This document shows positions 1 to 8,483 of a stretch of 64,000 nucleotides of DNA, one piece after another. Position 1 is the stretch's first letter, and every line of letters starts with the position of its first letter. A program made the position numbers and the translations under genes. The stretch lies in contig NZ_SLZL01000004.1 in assembly GCF_004342605.1 (NCBI RefSeq), positions 124,001 to 188,000 on the forward strand. Direction: 5' to 3'. This DNA is from Caulobacter sp. BK020 (lineage in GTDB: Bacteria; Pseudomonadota; Alphaproteobacteria; Caulobacterales; Caulobacteraceae). Under the pieces are notes generated by a model. That model did not search any database, was not told the origin of the DNA, and worked only from the letters and a program-made list of their open reading frames with translations.

Positions 1-129
1 GCGGGCCTCGAACGCCTTGAGGCTATGGGCGCCCTCGGCGACGGCTTCCAGAATGTCCAGCGCGCGATGCAGAGTCTGGCTGGCGCGATCCGAGGCGGCG
101 GAGGCTTGAGGCGCTTCTGTATCAGACAA
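1..129 (-). CDS. IclR-type transcriptional regulator, N-terminal part only
   Basis: An open minus-strand frame runs off the left edge. From the TTG at 127-129 it reads SDTEAPQASAASD followed by LHRALDILEAVAEG. The run R-A-L-x-I-L-E-x-V-A-E-G is the usual opening of the winged-helix domain of IclR regulators. No ATG or GTG lies in frame just upstream, so TTG is the best start, although its ribosome binding site is weak. Only about 43 residues are visible, so neither the effector domain nor the regulated pathway can be judged. The family assignment rests on this short motif alone. Confidence 0.5.
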   Translation of the reverse strand, partial: MSDTEAPQASAASDRASQTLHRALDILEAVAEGAHSLKAFEAR

Positions 130-293
130 GAGGGCATCCCATCGCGAACACCCACCTAGATAGCATCGGAACGCCGATTCCGAAGATGTCGGCGGATGAT
201 CCAGCATCGAAATCTTCGGGTCCTGGGCAAGCTGGGCGCTGGGAACGCCCCTCCTTCCGATCGGTTTGGAAAGGGCAGATATGGAGGAAGCCA

Positions 294-488
294 ATGTCCA
301 AAGCCCCGCCCATTCCGCCCGAGCAACGCGCCTTCAAGGGCCAGAAGCCGGCGATCGAAGGCCAAGGCGATCGCGACGACCTGCAGTCGCCTGATCCCGG
401 CAACGCCGACGTGAACCTCAAGGAACAGGGCCGTCATGGCAACCTGGCCCAGAACACGTCCCACTCCGGCAACGTACAGGATCGATGA
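294..488 (+). CDS. Small hydrophilic protein of unknown function (64 aa)
   Basis: I do not recognise this protein. The ATG at 294 follows a good ribosome binding site (GGAGGAAG at 283-290), which is why it is preferred over the in-frame codon at 186. The product is rich in Q, G, D, N and P, has no hydrophobic core, signal peptide or membrane segment, and is probably disordered. Its stop codon overlaps the start of the next small gene in an ATGA arrangement, so the two are probably translated together. No function can be inferred from the sequence. Confidence 0.6.
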   Translation: MSKAPPIPPEQRAFKGQKPAIEGQGDRDDLQSPDPGNADVNLKEQGRHGNLAQNTSHSGNVQDR

Positions 489-721
489 CCATGCCCGACA
501 AGAATCCCGCCGCCGATCGCTGGGGCGGCCCCGGCGCCAGCCACGAGAACGCCAAGCAGCCGCGGCCCGACCCTACGGTCAAGGATCCGGACGATCCCGA
601 CCGCTACAGCCGCCACAGCAAGGTCTCGGGCGGCGGCGGCGAGTCCGACGTCCACCACGCCCACGACCCTGACCGCAAGGACGATTTCCAGGCCAACGAC
701 GCCCAGAAGAAGAAGCACTAG
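485..721 (+). CDS. Small disordered basic/acidic protein (78 aa)
   Basis: I do not recognise this protein. It starts at the ATG overlapping the preceding stop; a second ATG two codons later (491) is equally possible. The sequence is almost entirely polar, with repeated D-P-D/D-D-P-D units, a Gly run near the middle and a Lys-rich tail, and it lacks any predictable fold or signal. With its overlapping upstream partner it forms a two-gene unit of small, probably intrinsically disordered cytosolic proteins. A strong inverted repeat starts 16 bp after the stop. Confidence 0.55.
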   Translation: MTMPDKNPAADRWGGPGASHENAKQPRPDPTVKDPDDPDRYSRHSKVSGGGGESDVHHAHDPDRKDDFQANDAQKKKH

Positions 722-736
722 CCTCCGCGCACGGCT

Positions 737-801
737 GGGGACACACACTCGTTCCACGGCGGCGGATCACGTCGCAAGCCGTGGAACGAGTGTGTGTCCC
801 C
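737..801. repeat. REP-like inverted repeat, 24-bp perfect arms
   Basis: The arms 737-760 and 778-801 are perfect reverse complements around a 17-nt loop. Each arm begins at the outside with GGGGACACACACTCG. The element lies between two convergent genes. The outer 14 bases nearly match the arms of a second inverted repeat at 63847-63911. A GGGGACAC-type tip is typical of REP sequences mobilised by RAYT transposases. It may also act as a bidirectional transcription stop, though no T-run follows on either strand. Confidence 0.75.
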
Positions 802-812
802 GATCGTAATCC

Positions 813-1538
813 TCACGCCGCCTCACGAACCTCCGGCGCGAAATCCGGATAGTATCCCGCCATCATCCGCTCGGCGTAGGCGACCAGATTGGGCAGGCCC
901 TCGGCGCGGCGGCGCAGCGGCGAGTCGAAGAACGGCGTCAGGATCTGGGCCAGCATGGCGAAGGTGATGGCGTCGACGCTGGTGGGCCGGTGGCCCATCA
1001 TGAAGGACTTGTCGCCCAGCATCTCCGACAGAGCCGTCAGCGACCAGGCGCCCAGTTCCACGATTTCGTCCGGCGAATGGCGGCCGATACCGATCGACTT
1101 GAGGCTGGCCTGGACGGTGTCCAGCAGGCCGTCGATCGCCTTGGCCTTCGCCTCGCCTGGCATGTTGTCGAACCAGCGGGCCGGCCCTTTGGCGAAGTTG
1201 GCGTCGTCGAAGAACCGGAAGTGGCAGCTGGCCCAGCCCAGGTGGTTCTCGACCATCCGCTCGATCGCCCAGGCCTGGCCGCGCTGGGCCTTGCTGAGGC
1301 CGGCGTCCAGGTCGACACCGTAGCTGCGCTCGATATAGGCGCGGATGAAGGTGGAGTCGGCGACCTTGACGCCGTCGTCGTCGATCCACGGCAGCTGGCC
1401 CTTGGGCGAGGTCTGCGGATGGGCCGGGACCTTCTGGTACCAGAGGCCCGCCATCTTCAGGTGGATCTCGGTCTTGGTCACATAGGGGCTGCCTTCGGGG
1501 AGGCCGAAGGCGGGTCCGGCGGCGTAAAGCGTGATCAT
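813..1538 (-). CDS. Glutathione S-transferase family protein (Tom37/FAX-like fold)
   Basis: This 241-residue protein has a thioredoxin-like N-terminal GST domain (about 1-75) with the characteristic cis-Pro and acidic segment (Q-L-P-W-I-D-D-D-G, then A-D-S). An all-helical C-terminal domain carries the late signature H-R-P-T-S-V-D-A. This arrangement is typical of the soluble GST/metaxin-like group. The ATG at 1538 follows GGAGAGA and is preferred over the longer frame to 1613. It is transcribed away from a WYL-domain regulator, and a 22-bp palindrome lies between them, so the regulator probably controls it. The substrate is unknown. Confidence 0.8.
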   Translation of the reverse strand: MITLYAAGPAFGLPEGSPYVTKTEIHLKMAGLWYQKVPAHPQTSPKGQLPWIDDDGVKVADSTFIRAYIERSYGVDLDAGLSKAQRGQAWAIERMVENHLGWASCHFRFFDDANFAKGPARWFDNMPGEAKAKAIDGLLDTVQASLKSIGIGRHSPDEIVELGAWSLTALSEMLGDKSFMMGHRPTSVDAITFAMLAQILTPFFDSPLRRRAEGLPNLVAYAERMMAGYYPDFAPEVREAA

Positions 1539-1615
1539 GGTGGTCTCTCCCTGCTGAGCCGCCTTCGACGTCCGTCCAGACTTCGTGTTGCGACAATCGG
1601 ACGCTACCGCCATCC

Positions 1616-1637
1616 TGCTGCCAGCATGCTGTCAGCA
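1616..1637. promoter_or_regulatory. 22-bp near-perfect palindrome in the GST/WYL-regulator promoter
   Basis: The segment TGCTG-CCAGCATGCTGT-CAGCA is symmetric about GCATGC with only one mismatched base pair. It lies in the 120-bp divergent intergenic region, 22 bp before the regulator ATG and 78 bp before the GST start. The position and symmetry suggest an operator for the adjacent WYL/HTH regulator. This is inference from placement. Confidence 0.55.
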
Positions 1638-1658
1638 TCGGTCGAGCAGAGTGGCCCC

Positions 1659-2381
1659 ATGAGACGCGCCGAACGCCTTTTCCAGATCATCCAGATCCTC
1701 CGCCGCAGTCGCCAGCCGGTCACGGCCGACGCCATGGCGGCCGAACTGGAGACCTCCAAACGTAGCGTTTATCGCGACATCGCCGCCTTGATCGGCCAGA
1801 GGGCGCCCATCCGCGGCGAGGCGGGCGTCGGCTATGTGCTGGAGGCCGGATACGACATGCCGCCCCTGATGCTGACACCCGACGAGATCGAGGCCGCCGT
1901 GCTGGGGGCCCAGTGGGTCGCCGGTCGCGGCGACCCGGTGCTCGCCACCGCCGCCAACGACCTGATCGCCAAGATCGCCGCCGCCGTGCCCGAACAGCTG
2001 CGCCCCTACGTGCTGACCCCCGCCACCGGGACCGGCATGAACTGGAAGGCCCTGCCCGACGGCATCGACATCGCCCAGACCCGCGCCTGGATCCACGCGG
2101 GCCGCAAGATCCGCCTGGACTATCGCGACGAGAAGGGCGCGGTCAGCCAGCGCGTCGTCTGGCCGGTGACGGTGGGCTATCTGGAGACCGTGCGCCTGCT
2201 GATCGCCTGGTGCGAGCTGCGCAACGACTTCCGCAACTTCCGCACCGACCGGATCGAGGGCGCGGAATTCCTCGACGAGCGCCACGGCCAGCGGCCCGGC
2301 GTCCTGCGCGCGCGCTGGCAGCGGGCGCTGGAGGAGGAGCGCAAACGGTGGCGCGATTGCGAGAAGCCGGCGGCTACCTGA
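1659..2381 (+). CDS. YafY-type HTH/WYL-domain transcriptional regulator
   Basis: This 240-residue regulator starts with an HTH_11 DeoR-like helix-turn-helix (R-R-A-E-R-L-F-Q-I-I-Q-I-L-R, then T-S-K-R-S-V-Y-R-D-I). A central linker leads to a WYL-type ligand-sensing domain from about residue 130, with R-L-L-I-A-W-C-E-L-R-N-D-F-R and F-R-T-D-R-I as the family hallmarks. The ATG at 1659 places the HTH at the very N terminus; an ATG at 1626 would add 11 unusual residues. It is divergent from the GST gene and probably regulates it and itself through the palindrome at 1616-1637. The ligand is unknown. Confidence 0.85.
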   Translation: MRRAERLFQIIQILRRSRQPVTADAMAAELETSKRSVYRDIAALIGQRAPIRGEAGVGYVLEAGYDMPPLMLTPDEIEAAVLGAQWVAGRGDPVLATAANDLIAKIAAAVPEQLRPYVLTPATGTGMNWKALPDGIDIAQTRAWIHAGRKIRLDYRDEKGAVSQRVVWPVTVGYLETVRLLIAWCELRNDFRNFRTDRIEGAEFLDERHGQRPGVLRARWQRALEEERKRWRDCEKPAAT

Positions 2382-2423
2382 AGCCCAGGCCTTCGACGCC
2401 GTTCGCCCGGGCGAGCGACGGCG

Positions 2424-3413
2424 TCAGATCCCGTGCCGCTTGGCGAAGGTCTCGAACAGGGTCGGCCAGGCCGCGACCGGCTTGCCGTCGATCGAGCGCA
2501 GGCCAAAGCCGTGGCCGCCTTCCTCGAACACATGCAGCTCGGCCGGGATCGCCTTGGCCTTGAGCGCGGTGAACATCATCAGGCTGTTGACCACCGGCAC
2601 GGTCCTGTCGTCGGCGGCGTGCAGCAGGAACACCGGCGGGACGCGGTCGGTGACGTTCTGGTCGGGCGAATAGAGCGCTGCCTGCTCGGGCGTCGGCGAC
2701 GGGCCCAGCAACTGCTTGCGCGAGCCGGCATGGGCTGGTCCCTCCACCATCGACACCACCGGATAGATCAGAGCCGACAGGTCGGGCCGGGCCGACAGGT
2801 CGTCGGCGGCGTCGACGCGGTCATAGACCTTGGCGTCGAAGCGGGTGGTCAGGCTGGCGGCCAGGTGCCCGCCGGCCGAGAAGCCCATGATTGACAGCCG
2901 GGCCGGGTCGAACCTCATCGCCGCCGCCTTCGAACGCACAAGGCGCACGGCGCGCTGGGCGTCCTGCAGCGGGGCGTCGGGACCCGCGCCCCAGTGGTCG
3001 CCGGGCAGGCGGTAGAGCAGGACGAAGCAGGTGTAGCCGCGGTCGGCCAGCCAGCGGGCGGTCTCGAAGCCCTCCTTGTCGCTGACCACGCGCTCGTAGC
3101 CGCCGCCAGGCATCAGCACCACCGCCGCGCCGTTGGCCCTGGCCGGGCGGAACACGGTCAGGGTCGGCTTGCGGGTGTGGGTGGTGGCGCGGTCGCGAAG
3201 ACCGCCGGCCACAGTGCGGTCGATCAGGGTCTCGACGGCGGTGACGCCGGCCGAGCCCGGCGGATCGCCGGGCCACAGGGGGAGAACTTCGGTCGGATCC
3301 GTCGGGGCTTTGGCGGGCTGGGCCGGCTTCGGGTCGGCTCCAGCGACGCCGGCCAGCAGCGATGTCAGCAGGCCGCCCGTCAGGCTGGCCAGGGTTCCCC
3401 GGCGATTGAACAT
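2424..3413 (-). CDS. Exported alpha/beta-hydrolase, acetyl-xylan/feruloyl esterase-like
   Basis: This 329-residue serine hydrolase has an N-terminal signal segment (hydrophobic run about 8-26 ending in an Ala-Gly-Ala region), so it is probably periplasmic. Features in order are the oxyanion-hole loop L-M-P-G-G-G-Y, the nucleophile elbow G-F-S-A-G-G-H, the acid H-A-A-D-D-R-T-V-P and the catalytic His in E-G-G-H-G-F-G. This order fits the BD-FAE/AXE group that removes acetyl or feruloyl groups from plant polysaccharides. The ATG at 3413 follows GGAGGT. The actual ester substrate is not determined by the sequence. Confidence 0.85.
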   Translation of the reverse strand: MFNRRGTLASLTGGLLTSLLAGVAGADPKPAQPAKAPTDPTEVLPLWPGDPPGSAGVTAVETLIDRTVAGGLRDRATTHTRKPTLTVFRPARANGAAVVLMPGGGYERVVSDKEGFETARWLADRGYTCFVLLYRLPGDHWGAGPDAPLQDAQRAVRLVRSKAAAMRFDPARLSIMGFSAGGHLAASLTTRFDAKVYDRVDAADDLSARPDLSALIYPVVSMVEGPAHAGSRKQLLGPSPTPEQAALYSPDQNVTDRVPPVFLLHAADDRTVPVVNSLMMFTALKAKAIPAELHVFEEGGHGFGLRSIDGKPVAAWPTLFETFAKRHGI

Positions 3414-3491
3414 GCGACCTCCCTAAGCGACGCGCAGGGACCCTATGGCGGGGCTTCCGCCACGGCAAGCCACCGGTGTCATTCCCGTTCG

Positions 3492-4298
3492 TCAGCCCTT
3501 CGCGAACCGCAGATGGTGCAGCACGATCCCGCTGGTGGTGGCCACGTTCAGCGAGTCGAAGCCGTTCGCCATCGGAATGCCGACGGTTCGCGCCCGATCC
3601 ATGACGGCCTGCGACAAGCCCGGGCCCTCCGCTCCAAGCAGCACCGCCGCCCGGGCCGGCGGACGCAGTTCCGCCAGGGTCTCGCCGGCGCTCGGGCTAA
3701 GCGCCAGCGCTTGGAAGCCGTGGCGCGCCAACAGGGCGACCACGTCCTCCCCCGGCGCCAGCCCGGCCGTCGGCACGCTGAGCGTAGCTCCGATCGAGAC
3801 TCGGATGGCCTTGCGATAGAACGGATCGCAGCAGTCGCCGTCCAGAATCACCCCGTCGACGCCGAACGCCGCGGCGTTGCGGAAGATGCCGCCCAGATTG
3901 TCGTGGTTGGCGATGCCCATCAGCACCAATACAATCGCGCGCGGCCCCACGCCGGCCAGCAACCCCTTCGCGGACATCGGCTCGGGCTTGGCCCCGACGG
4001 CCAGGACGCCGCGGTGCAGGTGGAAGCCGGCGATGGCGTCCAGCACGGCCTGTCCGGCCACGTGCACCGGAACGCCGGGCGGCAGGCCCGCCAGCACCTG
4101 GCCCAGCTTGTCGATCCGCTTGCCGTCGATCAGCAGAGACTGGACACGCTGCGGGGCGTCGCGGACGAAGGCGGCCAGCACGGTTTCGCCCTCGGCGATG
4201 AACAGCCCCTGGCGGCCGACCAGGTCGCGCTCCTTGATGTCGCGGTAGGCCGCGACGCGCGGGTCGTTCGGGTCGTCGATGGGGATCAGGTCGGGCAC
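3492..4298 (-). CDS. TrmH/SpoU-family RNA 2'-O-methyltransferase
   Basis: This 268-residue protein has the SPOUT knot. An N-terminal substrate-binding part is followed by motif 1 (N-H-D-N-L-G-G-I-F-R-N-A-A-A-F-G), motif 2 (L-L-G-A-E-G-P-G-L) and motif 3 (I-P-M-A-N-G-F-D-S-L-N-V-A-T). These are the conserved Asn/Arg, Glu and Asn-Ser-Leu-Asn-Val elements of the AdoMet-binding trefoil knot. The family methylates ribose 2'-OH in tRNA or rRNA; which RNA is modified cannot be told here. It lies 16 bp downstream of the MFS gene on the same strand, so it may share that transcript. Confidence 0.9.
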   Translation of the reverse strand: MPDLIPIDDPNDPRVAAYRDIKERDLVGRQGLFIAEGETVLAAFVRDAPQRVQSLLIDGKRIDKLGQVLAGLPPGVPVHVAGQAVLDAIAGFHLHRGVLAVGAKPEPMSAKGLLAGVGPRAIVLVLMGIANHDNLGGIFRNAAAFGVDGVILDGDCCDPFYRKAIRVSIGATLSVPTAGLAPGEDVVALLARHGFQALALSPSAGETLAELRPPARAAVLLGAEGPGLSQAVMDRARTVGIPMANGFDSLNVATTSGIVLHHLRFAKG

Positions 4299-4314
4299 GA
4301 GAATCTCGAAGAAG

Positions 4315-5586
4315 CTAGCGCACGCCCCGTATCGGAAGGATGGCCATGCCGCCAGCCGCCGCCAGTCCGGCGGCCACCAGATAGAGGGCGTGATAGTTGA
4401 CGTGGGCCGGGCCCAGCACCCACATCGCCAGGATCGGCGCCATGGCCTGGGGCAAGGTGTTGGCCAGGTTGATCACCCCCAGGTCCTTGCCGGCGTCCTT
4501 CTGCGAGGGCAGCACCTGGCTGACCAGGGCGATGTCGACGGCGTAGTAGCAGCCCACCGCGCAGCCGAAAATCACGAAGCCCACCACCACGACAGGCCAG
4601 CCGGGCACGAGCGAGAAGACCAGCATCGCCGCCGCCAGGCCCAGAGCCGCGCCCGCCGCGAACAGCTTGCGACGCTTCAGGCGGTCGGACAGCATGCCGC
4701 CCAGCATGCCGCAGGCCACGTTGGCGCAGGTGGCCACGGTGGTCAGCAAGGCCATGCCCTGCTCGGCGCGACGGCCCGGGAACAGGTCCGAATAGTGCAG
4801 CGCGTCCTGCAGGTAGAACAGCATGTAGCTCTGGGTCAGGGTGATCGCGACCAGCACCATGAACCGGCTGGCCCAGGCCAGGGCGAAATCCGGATGGGCG
4901 CGCGGATCGATCCAGAACCCGGACACGAAACCGCGCCAGTCGAACGGCGGACGCTCGCCCGGCGGCAGCGGCGGGTCGTTCAGGCCCAGGGCGAACGGGG
5001 CGATCGCCGCCAGCAGCACCACGGCGATGGCCAGATAGCGCGGGGCCTCGCCGACCAGCAGGCCGCCCACCAGGATCGCGCCGGCCATGGCGCCGATCGG
5101 ATGGCCCAGGCTGAGAAAGGCGGCCACCCGGCCCTTCTGGGCGTCCGGCACCCGGTCGGGCAGCACCGCCAGCAGGGCGGCGAACAGAAGATTGAAGGCG
5201 ATCTGGAAGCAGACGATCCCGGCCATCAGCTGGACCGCGCTGTGCGCCATCATGATCAGGAAGTACGAGGCCACGGTGCCCAGGGCGCCGATCACCATCC
5301 AGGGGCGTCGCCGGCCGAAGCGCGAGGTGGTCCGGTCGCTGATCGCCCCGGCCAGCAGGTTGGCGAAGCTGGCGCTGATCGAGCCAAGGATGGCCACCTG
5401 GCTCAGGACGATGGCCTTGCCAGCCGAATCGATGGTCTGGGCCTTCAGCGGCAGCAGCACCTGGAACAGGGGCATGAAGCTGACATAGGCCCCGATCTGG
5501 GCCAGGGTGAACGCGGCGATGAAGCTGGGCTTCACGGGCGTCGTCGGCCTTGCCGTGTCGATTCCCACTGCCTCCGCCGCCGCCAT
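4315..5586 (-). CDS. MFS transporter, sugar (GPH/MelB-like) type
   Basis: This 423-residue inner-membrane protein has about 12 hydrophobic segments. The MFS loop signature D-R-T-T-S-R-F-G-R-R-R-P-W-M follows helix II, a form common in GPH/MelB-like sugar symporters. The ATG at 5586 follows GGGAGG and is chosen over upstream in-frame codons, which would add 67 charged residues. It is divergent from a LacI regulator (starting 5805), which supports a role in sugar or glycoside uptake controlled by that repressor. The substrate is unknown. Confidence 0.85.
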   Translation of the reverse strand: MAAAEAVGIDTARPTTPVKPSFIAAFTLAQIGAYVSFMPLFQVLLPLKAQTIDSAGKAIVLSQVAILGSISASFANLLAGAISDRTTSRFGRRRPWMVIGALGTVASYFLIMMAHSAVQLMAGIVCFQIAFNLLFAALLAVLPDRVPDAQKGRVAAFLSLGHPIGAMAGAILVGGLLVGEAPRYLAIAVVLLAAIAPFALGLNDPPLPPGERPPFDWRGFVSGFWIDPRAHPDFALAWASRFMVLVAITLTQSYMLFYLQDALHYSDLFPGRRAEQGMALLTTVATCANVACGMLGGMLSDRLKRRKLFAAGAALGLAAAMLVFSLVPGWPVVVVGFVIFGCAVGCYYAVDIALVSQVLPSQKDAGKDLGVINLANTLPQAMAPILAMWVLGPAHVNYHALYLVAAGLAAAGGMAILPIRGVR

Positions 5587-5804
5587 CACGCCTCCCCCGC
5601 CGCACGCGATCTCCGCCGCGATGGGTTCGGACACTGGCCTTCCAGGCCAGGAGACACAAGGCGCGAGCGGCGACAAACCCCGCATTGTCGTTCTTGATCG
5701 CTTTTTTTTGGATTCCGAGCGTCGCCTTATGGCGCGCAGTTGCTCTAGGCTGGCGCCATGAAGATGAGTCCTCCCCACCAGGACCAAGGCGAACGGGCAG
5801 GCCC

Positions 5805-6860
5805 ATGGCGTCGGTGACGATCTACGACGTGGCGGCGCGGGCCGCCGTGTCGATCAAGACCGTGTCGCGGGTCATGAACAACGAGCCGAACGTCCGGCCG
5901 CAGATGCGCGAGCGCGTGCTCGAAGCCGCCGGCGCCCTGGGCTACGCGCCCAACCTGTCGGCCCGCAGCCTGGCCGGCTCGCGTTCGTTCGTGATCGCCG
6001 TCTTCGTCGACGCCTCCCTGACCCTGGACCATTGGCGCAGCGAGCGCGGCTCGGATTATTTGCAGCGCATCCAGCTGGGGGCCACGGTCGAGACCCGGGC
6101 CGCCGGCTACCACCTGCTGGTCGAGCTGGTCGATCATGACGGCCCGCGCGTGCGCCAGGAGGTCGGTGCCCTGCTGGCCGCCCTCAAGCCCGACGGCGTG
6201 ATCCTGACCCCGCCCTCCTGCGACAACGAGGTGGTGCTGGAGCTGCTGGACAAGGCCGGCACGCCCTATGTGCGCCTGGGCCCGGAAAAGCCCGAGGGCC
6301 GCGGGCCCCGCGTGCACATGGACGACGTCGCGGCGGCGCGCGAGATGACCGACCACCTGATCGGCCTGGGCCACAGGCGGATCGGCTTCATCACCGGCGA
6401 CCAGCGCTACGGCGCCAGCCAGGCTCGCCTTGAAGGCTATGTCGCCGCCATGCAGGCGCGCGGCCTGGAGATCGACCAGGCCTGGATCCGCCCGGGCGAC
6501 TTCACCTTCGAGTCGGCCCACACGGCCGCCGCGGCCCTGCTGGCCCTCGACGAACGGCCGACGGCGATCTTCGCCAGCTCCGACGAAATGGCCCTGGGCG
6601 CCCTGGCGGCGGCGGCCGAGGCCGAATTGTCCTGTCCTGGCGACCTCTCGGTGGCCGGTTTCGATGACAGCCCTGTCTCGCGCCTCAGCCGTCCGCAGCT
6701 GACCACCATCCGCCAGCCGCTGGTGGAGATGTCGACCCTGGCCACCAAGATGCTGATCAATGGCGTGGCCCGCAACGCCGAGGCCGGGACCCGCCCTCGC
6801 GACGAACTCATCCCCTTCACCCTGATCCACCGGGCTTCAACCGCCTCGCCGAAAGGGTGA
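5805..6860 (+). CDS. LacI-family transcriptional repressor
   Basis: This 351-residue protein has the LacI headpiece (T-I-Y-D-V-A-A-R-A-A-V-S, recognition helix S-I-K-T-V-S-R-V-M-N) and a periplasmic-binding-protein-like core. The core ends in the usual G-F-D-D-S-P-x-S and L-T-T-I-R-Q-P motifs. The ATG at 5805 puts the HTH at residue 5, as is normal. It faces away from the sugar-type MFS gene, so that gene is its likely target. No clear symmetric operator was identified in the 218-bp region between them. It ends 3 bp from the convergent TolC-family gene. Confidence 0.9.
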   Translation: MASVTIYDVAARAAVSIKTVSRVMNNEPNVRPQMRERVLEAAGALGYAPNLSARSLAGSRSFVIAVFVDASLTLDHWRSERGSDYLQRIQLGATVETRAAGYHLLVELVDHDGPRVRQEVGALLAALKPDGVILTPPSCDNEVVLELLDKAGTPYVRLGPEKPEGRGPRVHMDDVAAAREMTDHLIGLGHRRIGFITGDQRYGASQARLEGYVAAMQARGLEIDQAWIRPGDFTFESAHTAAAALLALDERPTAIFASSDEMALGALAAAAEAELSCPGDLSVAGFDDSPVSRLSRPQLTTIRQPLVEMSTLATKMLINGVARNAEAGTRPRDELIPFTLIHRASTASPKG

Positions 6861-6863
6861 AGC

Positions 6864-8390
6864 TCAGTCCTGAAGGTCGACTTTCCAGGTGTCGAGGGTG
6901 GCGCCCAGCTGCTGGTCCAGGATGGTCAGGGCGTTGAGATAGTTGATCGAGGCGCTCAGCGCCTGCAGGTCGGCCGAGCGCAGGTTCGCCTCGAAGGTCA
7001 GGAGCTCGAAGTTCGAGGCCCGACCGGCGCTCAGCTTCTCGCGTTCCAACTCCAGGGTCTTGGCCGCCAGGTCGCGTGACAGGCGCGAGGCCTCCACCTG
7101 CCGCCAGGCCAGCTCCACGCCCTGGACGGCGTCGCGCACCTGGGCCTCGACGTTCTGGCGCAGGTCGTCCAGGCGCAGTTCCTGGGTCCGCACCAGGGTT
7201 TGCGCCTGGATCTCGGCCTGGCGCGGCCGGTAGTCGCCCAGGGGGACGCGAAACTGCACCCCGACCGCGCCGCTGGTGCGCGGCAGGCCCGTCCCGGTCA
7301 GGGGCGCGCCGGTGATTGGATCCTCGAACAGGTCGCCGCGCTCGGTCTGGCGCTGCACGGTCCCATAGACCGACACGTCCCACAGGCGGTTGTTCCGCGC
7401 CAGGATCAGCCCCTGGCGCGCCTGCTCGACCGAGCGCTTCTGCGACAGGAAGTCGGGACGGTTATCCAGGGCCGTGGCGATCGCCTGATCCAGGTCGACG
7501 GCCAGGGGTTTGGCGTCCAGGGCGTCAGCGGCGACCACGTCGGTGTGCAGGTCGACGGCCAGCAAGGTCAGCAGCGCGATCTGGGTGCTGTTGCGCTGCT
7601 GCTCGGCCTGCAGCAGGGCCACCTGCTGGGCGGCGATGTCGGCCTGGGTCTGGACGATGTCGGCCGCGGCCATCCGTCCAGCCTCGATCAGCGCCTGGTT
7701 GGTGGCCAGCTGGGCCCGGGAGCGCTCCAGCGACTGGCGGGCGATCGCCAACTGCTGCTGAGCCTGCACGAGGTTGCGATAGGCCAGGATGATGCGGCTG
7801 ACCGTGTCGGACACGGTCGCCTTCAGGTTCTGACGGTCGATGGCGTCCTGGAGCCGAGCCAGGCGTACGGGCGCGGCGTTGACAGCGACGCCGGCCCCGC
7901 GCAGCAGCGGTTGGCTGACGCTGAGCGTGGCGACCTCGGTCGTCAGATCGTTCCCGCCGCTACGGACCGTCTGGCGCGCCCAGCCGAAATCGAACTGCGC
8001 CCCGGTCGAGACCAGCCATGAGGCGCTGGGGTTCAGCTGCAGGGTCGAGCCGCGCAGCCCGCCCGCCCGGGTGGTCTCGGCCGAGCCGATGATCGCCCCG
8101 ACCGGTCGGAACCGGGTCTCGGCCACGAACAGGTCGTACTTCTCGGCGGCCCGGACCACATAGGCCGACTTGATGGCGCGGTTTTCGCGCAGGCCCAGGA
8201 ACACCGCGTCCGCCAGGCTGAGCGCCAGGCGCGGCCCCGTCGCGGCGGGCGGCGGCTTGGCCGGCGAGGCGACCGGCGACTGAGCCCAGGCCGGCGCGGC
8301 CAAGGCCAGCGCCGCCAGGAGCGTCAGGATCGGCCGCCCCCCTGGAAGGCGCTGGCGCGGGCGAGGCTCGGCAACCCGATACGCTGACAT
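6864..8390 (-). CDS. TolC-family outer-membrane efflux channel
   Basis: This 508-residue protein has a signal peptide (hydrophobic run ending A-P-A-W-A-Q at about 37) and a Pro-rich linker. Two repeated outer-membrane-factor (OEP) halves are rich in long Ala/Gln/Arg coiled coils, typical of periplasmic alpha-barrels. It is divergent from an ABC ATPase/permease/adaptor set, and together they make a complete tripartite pump (outer membrane, periplasm, inner membrane). The 93-bp divergent region contains an inverted repeat at 8415-8430 that could co-regulate both sides. The exported substrate is unknown. Confidence 0.88.
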   Translation of the reverse strand: MSAYRVAEPRPRQRLPGGRPILTLLAALALAAPAWAQSPVASPAKPPPAATGPRLALSLADAVFLGLRENRAIKSAYVVRAAEKYDLFVAETRFRPVGAIIGSAETTRAGGLRGSTLQLNPSASWLVSTGAQFDFGWARQTVRSGGNDLTTEVATLSVSQPLLRGAGVAVNAAPVRLARLQDAIDRQNLKATVSDTVSRIILAYRNLVQAQQQLAIARQSLERSRAQLATNQALIEAGRMAAADIVQTQADIAAQQVALLQAEQQRNSTQIALLTLLAVDLHTDVVAADALDAKPLAVDLDQAIATALDNRPDFLSQKRSVEQARQGLILARNNRLWDVSVYGTVQRQTERGDLFEDPITGAPLTGTGLPRTSGAVGVQFRVPLGDYRPRQAEIQAQTLVRTQELRLDDLRQNVEAQVRDAVQGVELAWRQVEASRLSRDLAAKTLELEREKLSAGRASNFELLTFEANLRSADLQALSASINYLNALTILDQQLGATLDTWKVDLQD

Positions 8391-8414
8391 CCTCGCGCCA
8401 CCCGACGAACGATA

Positions 8415-8430
8415 TTGACACTAAAGTCAA
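8415..8430. promoter_or_regulatory. Inverted repeat TTGAC-N6-GTCAA in the efflux promoter
   Basis: TTGACACTAAAGTCAA lies between the TolC-family gene and the ABC ATPase gene. The same half-sites (ATTGAC...GTCAAC on one strand) recur with 5-bp spacing at 17004-17020 before a TetR gene. It is probably an operator for a TetR-type repressor of the pump, possibly one encoded at 16-17.7 kb. This is inference from sequence likeness. Confidence 0.45.
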
Positions 8431-8483
8431 CAAAACACGCTCGGAGCTCTTGTTCAAGTTGCGCCGCCGCGCAAGATGGGCGC

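Noticed and set aside
3446..3462. Small hairpin between the esterase and methyltransferase genes
   Set aside because: Only 6-bp arms and no T-run; too weak to call a terminator.
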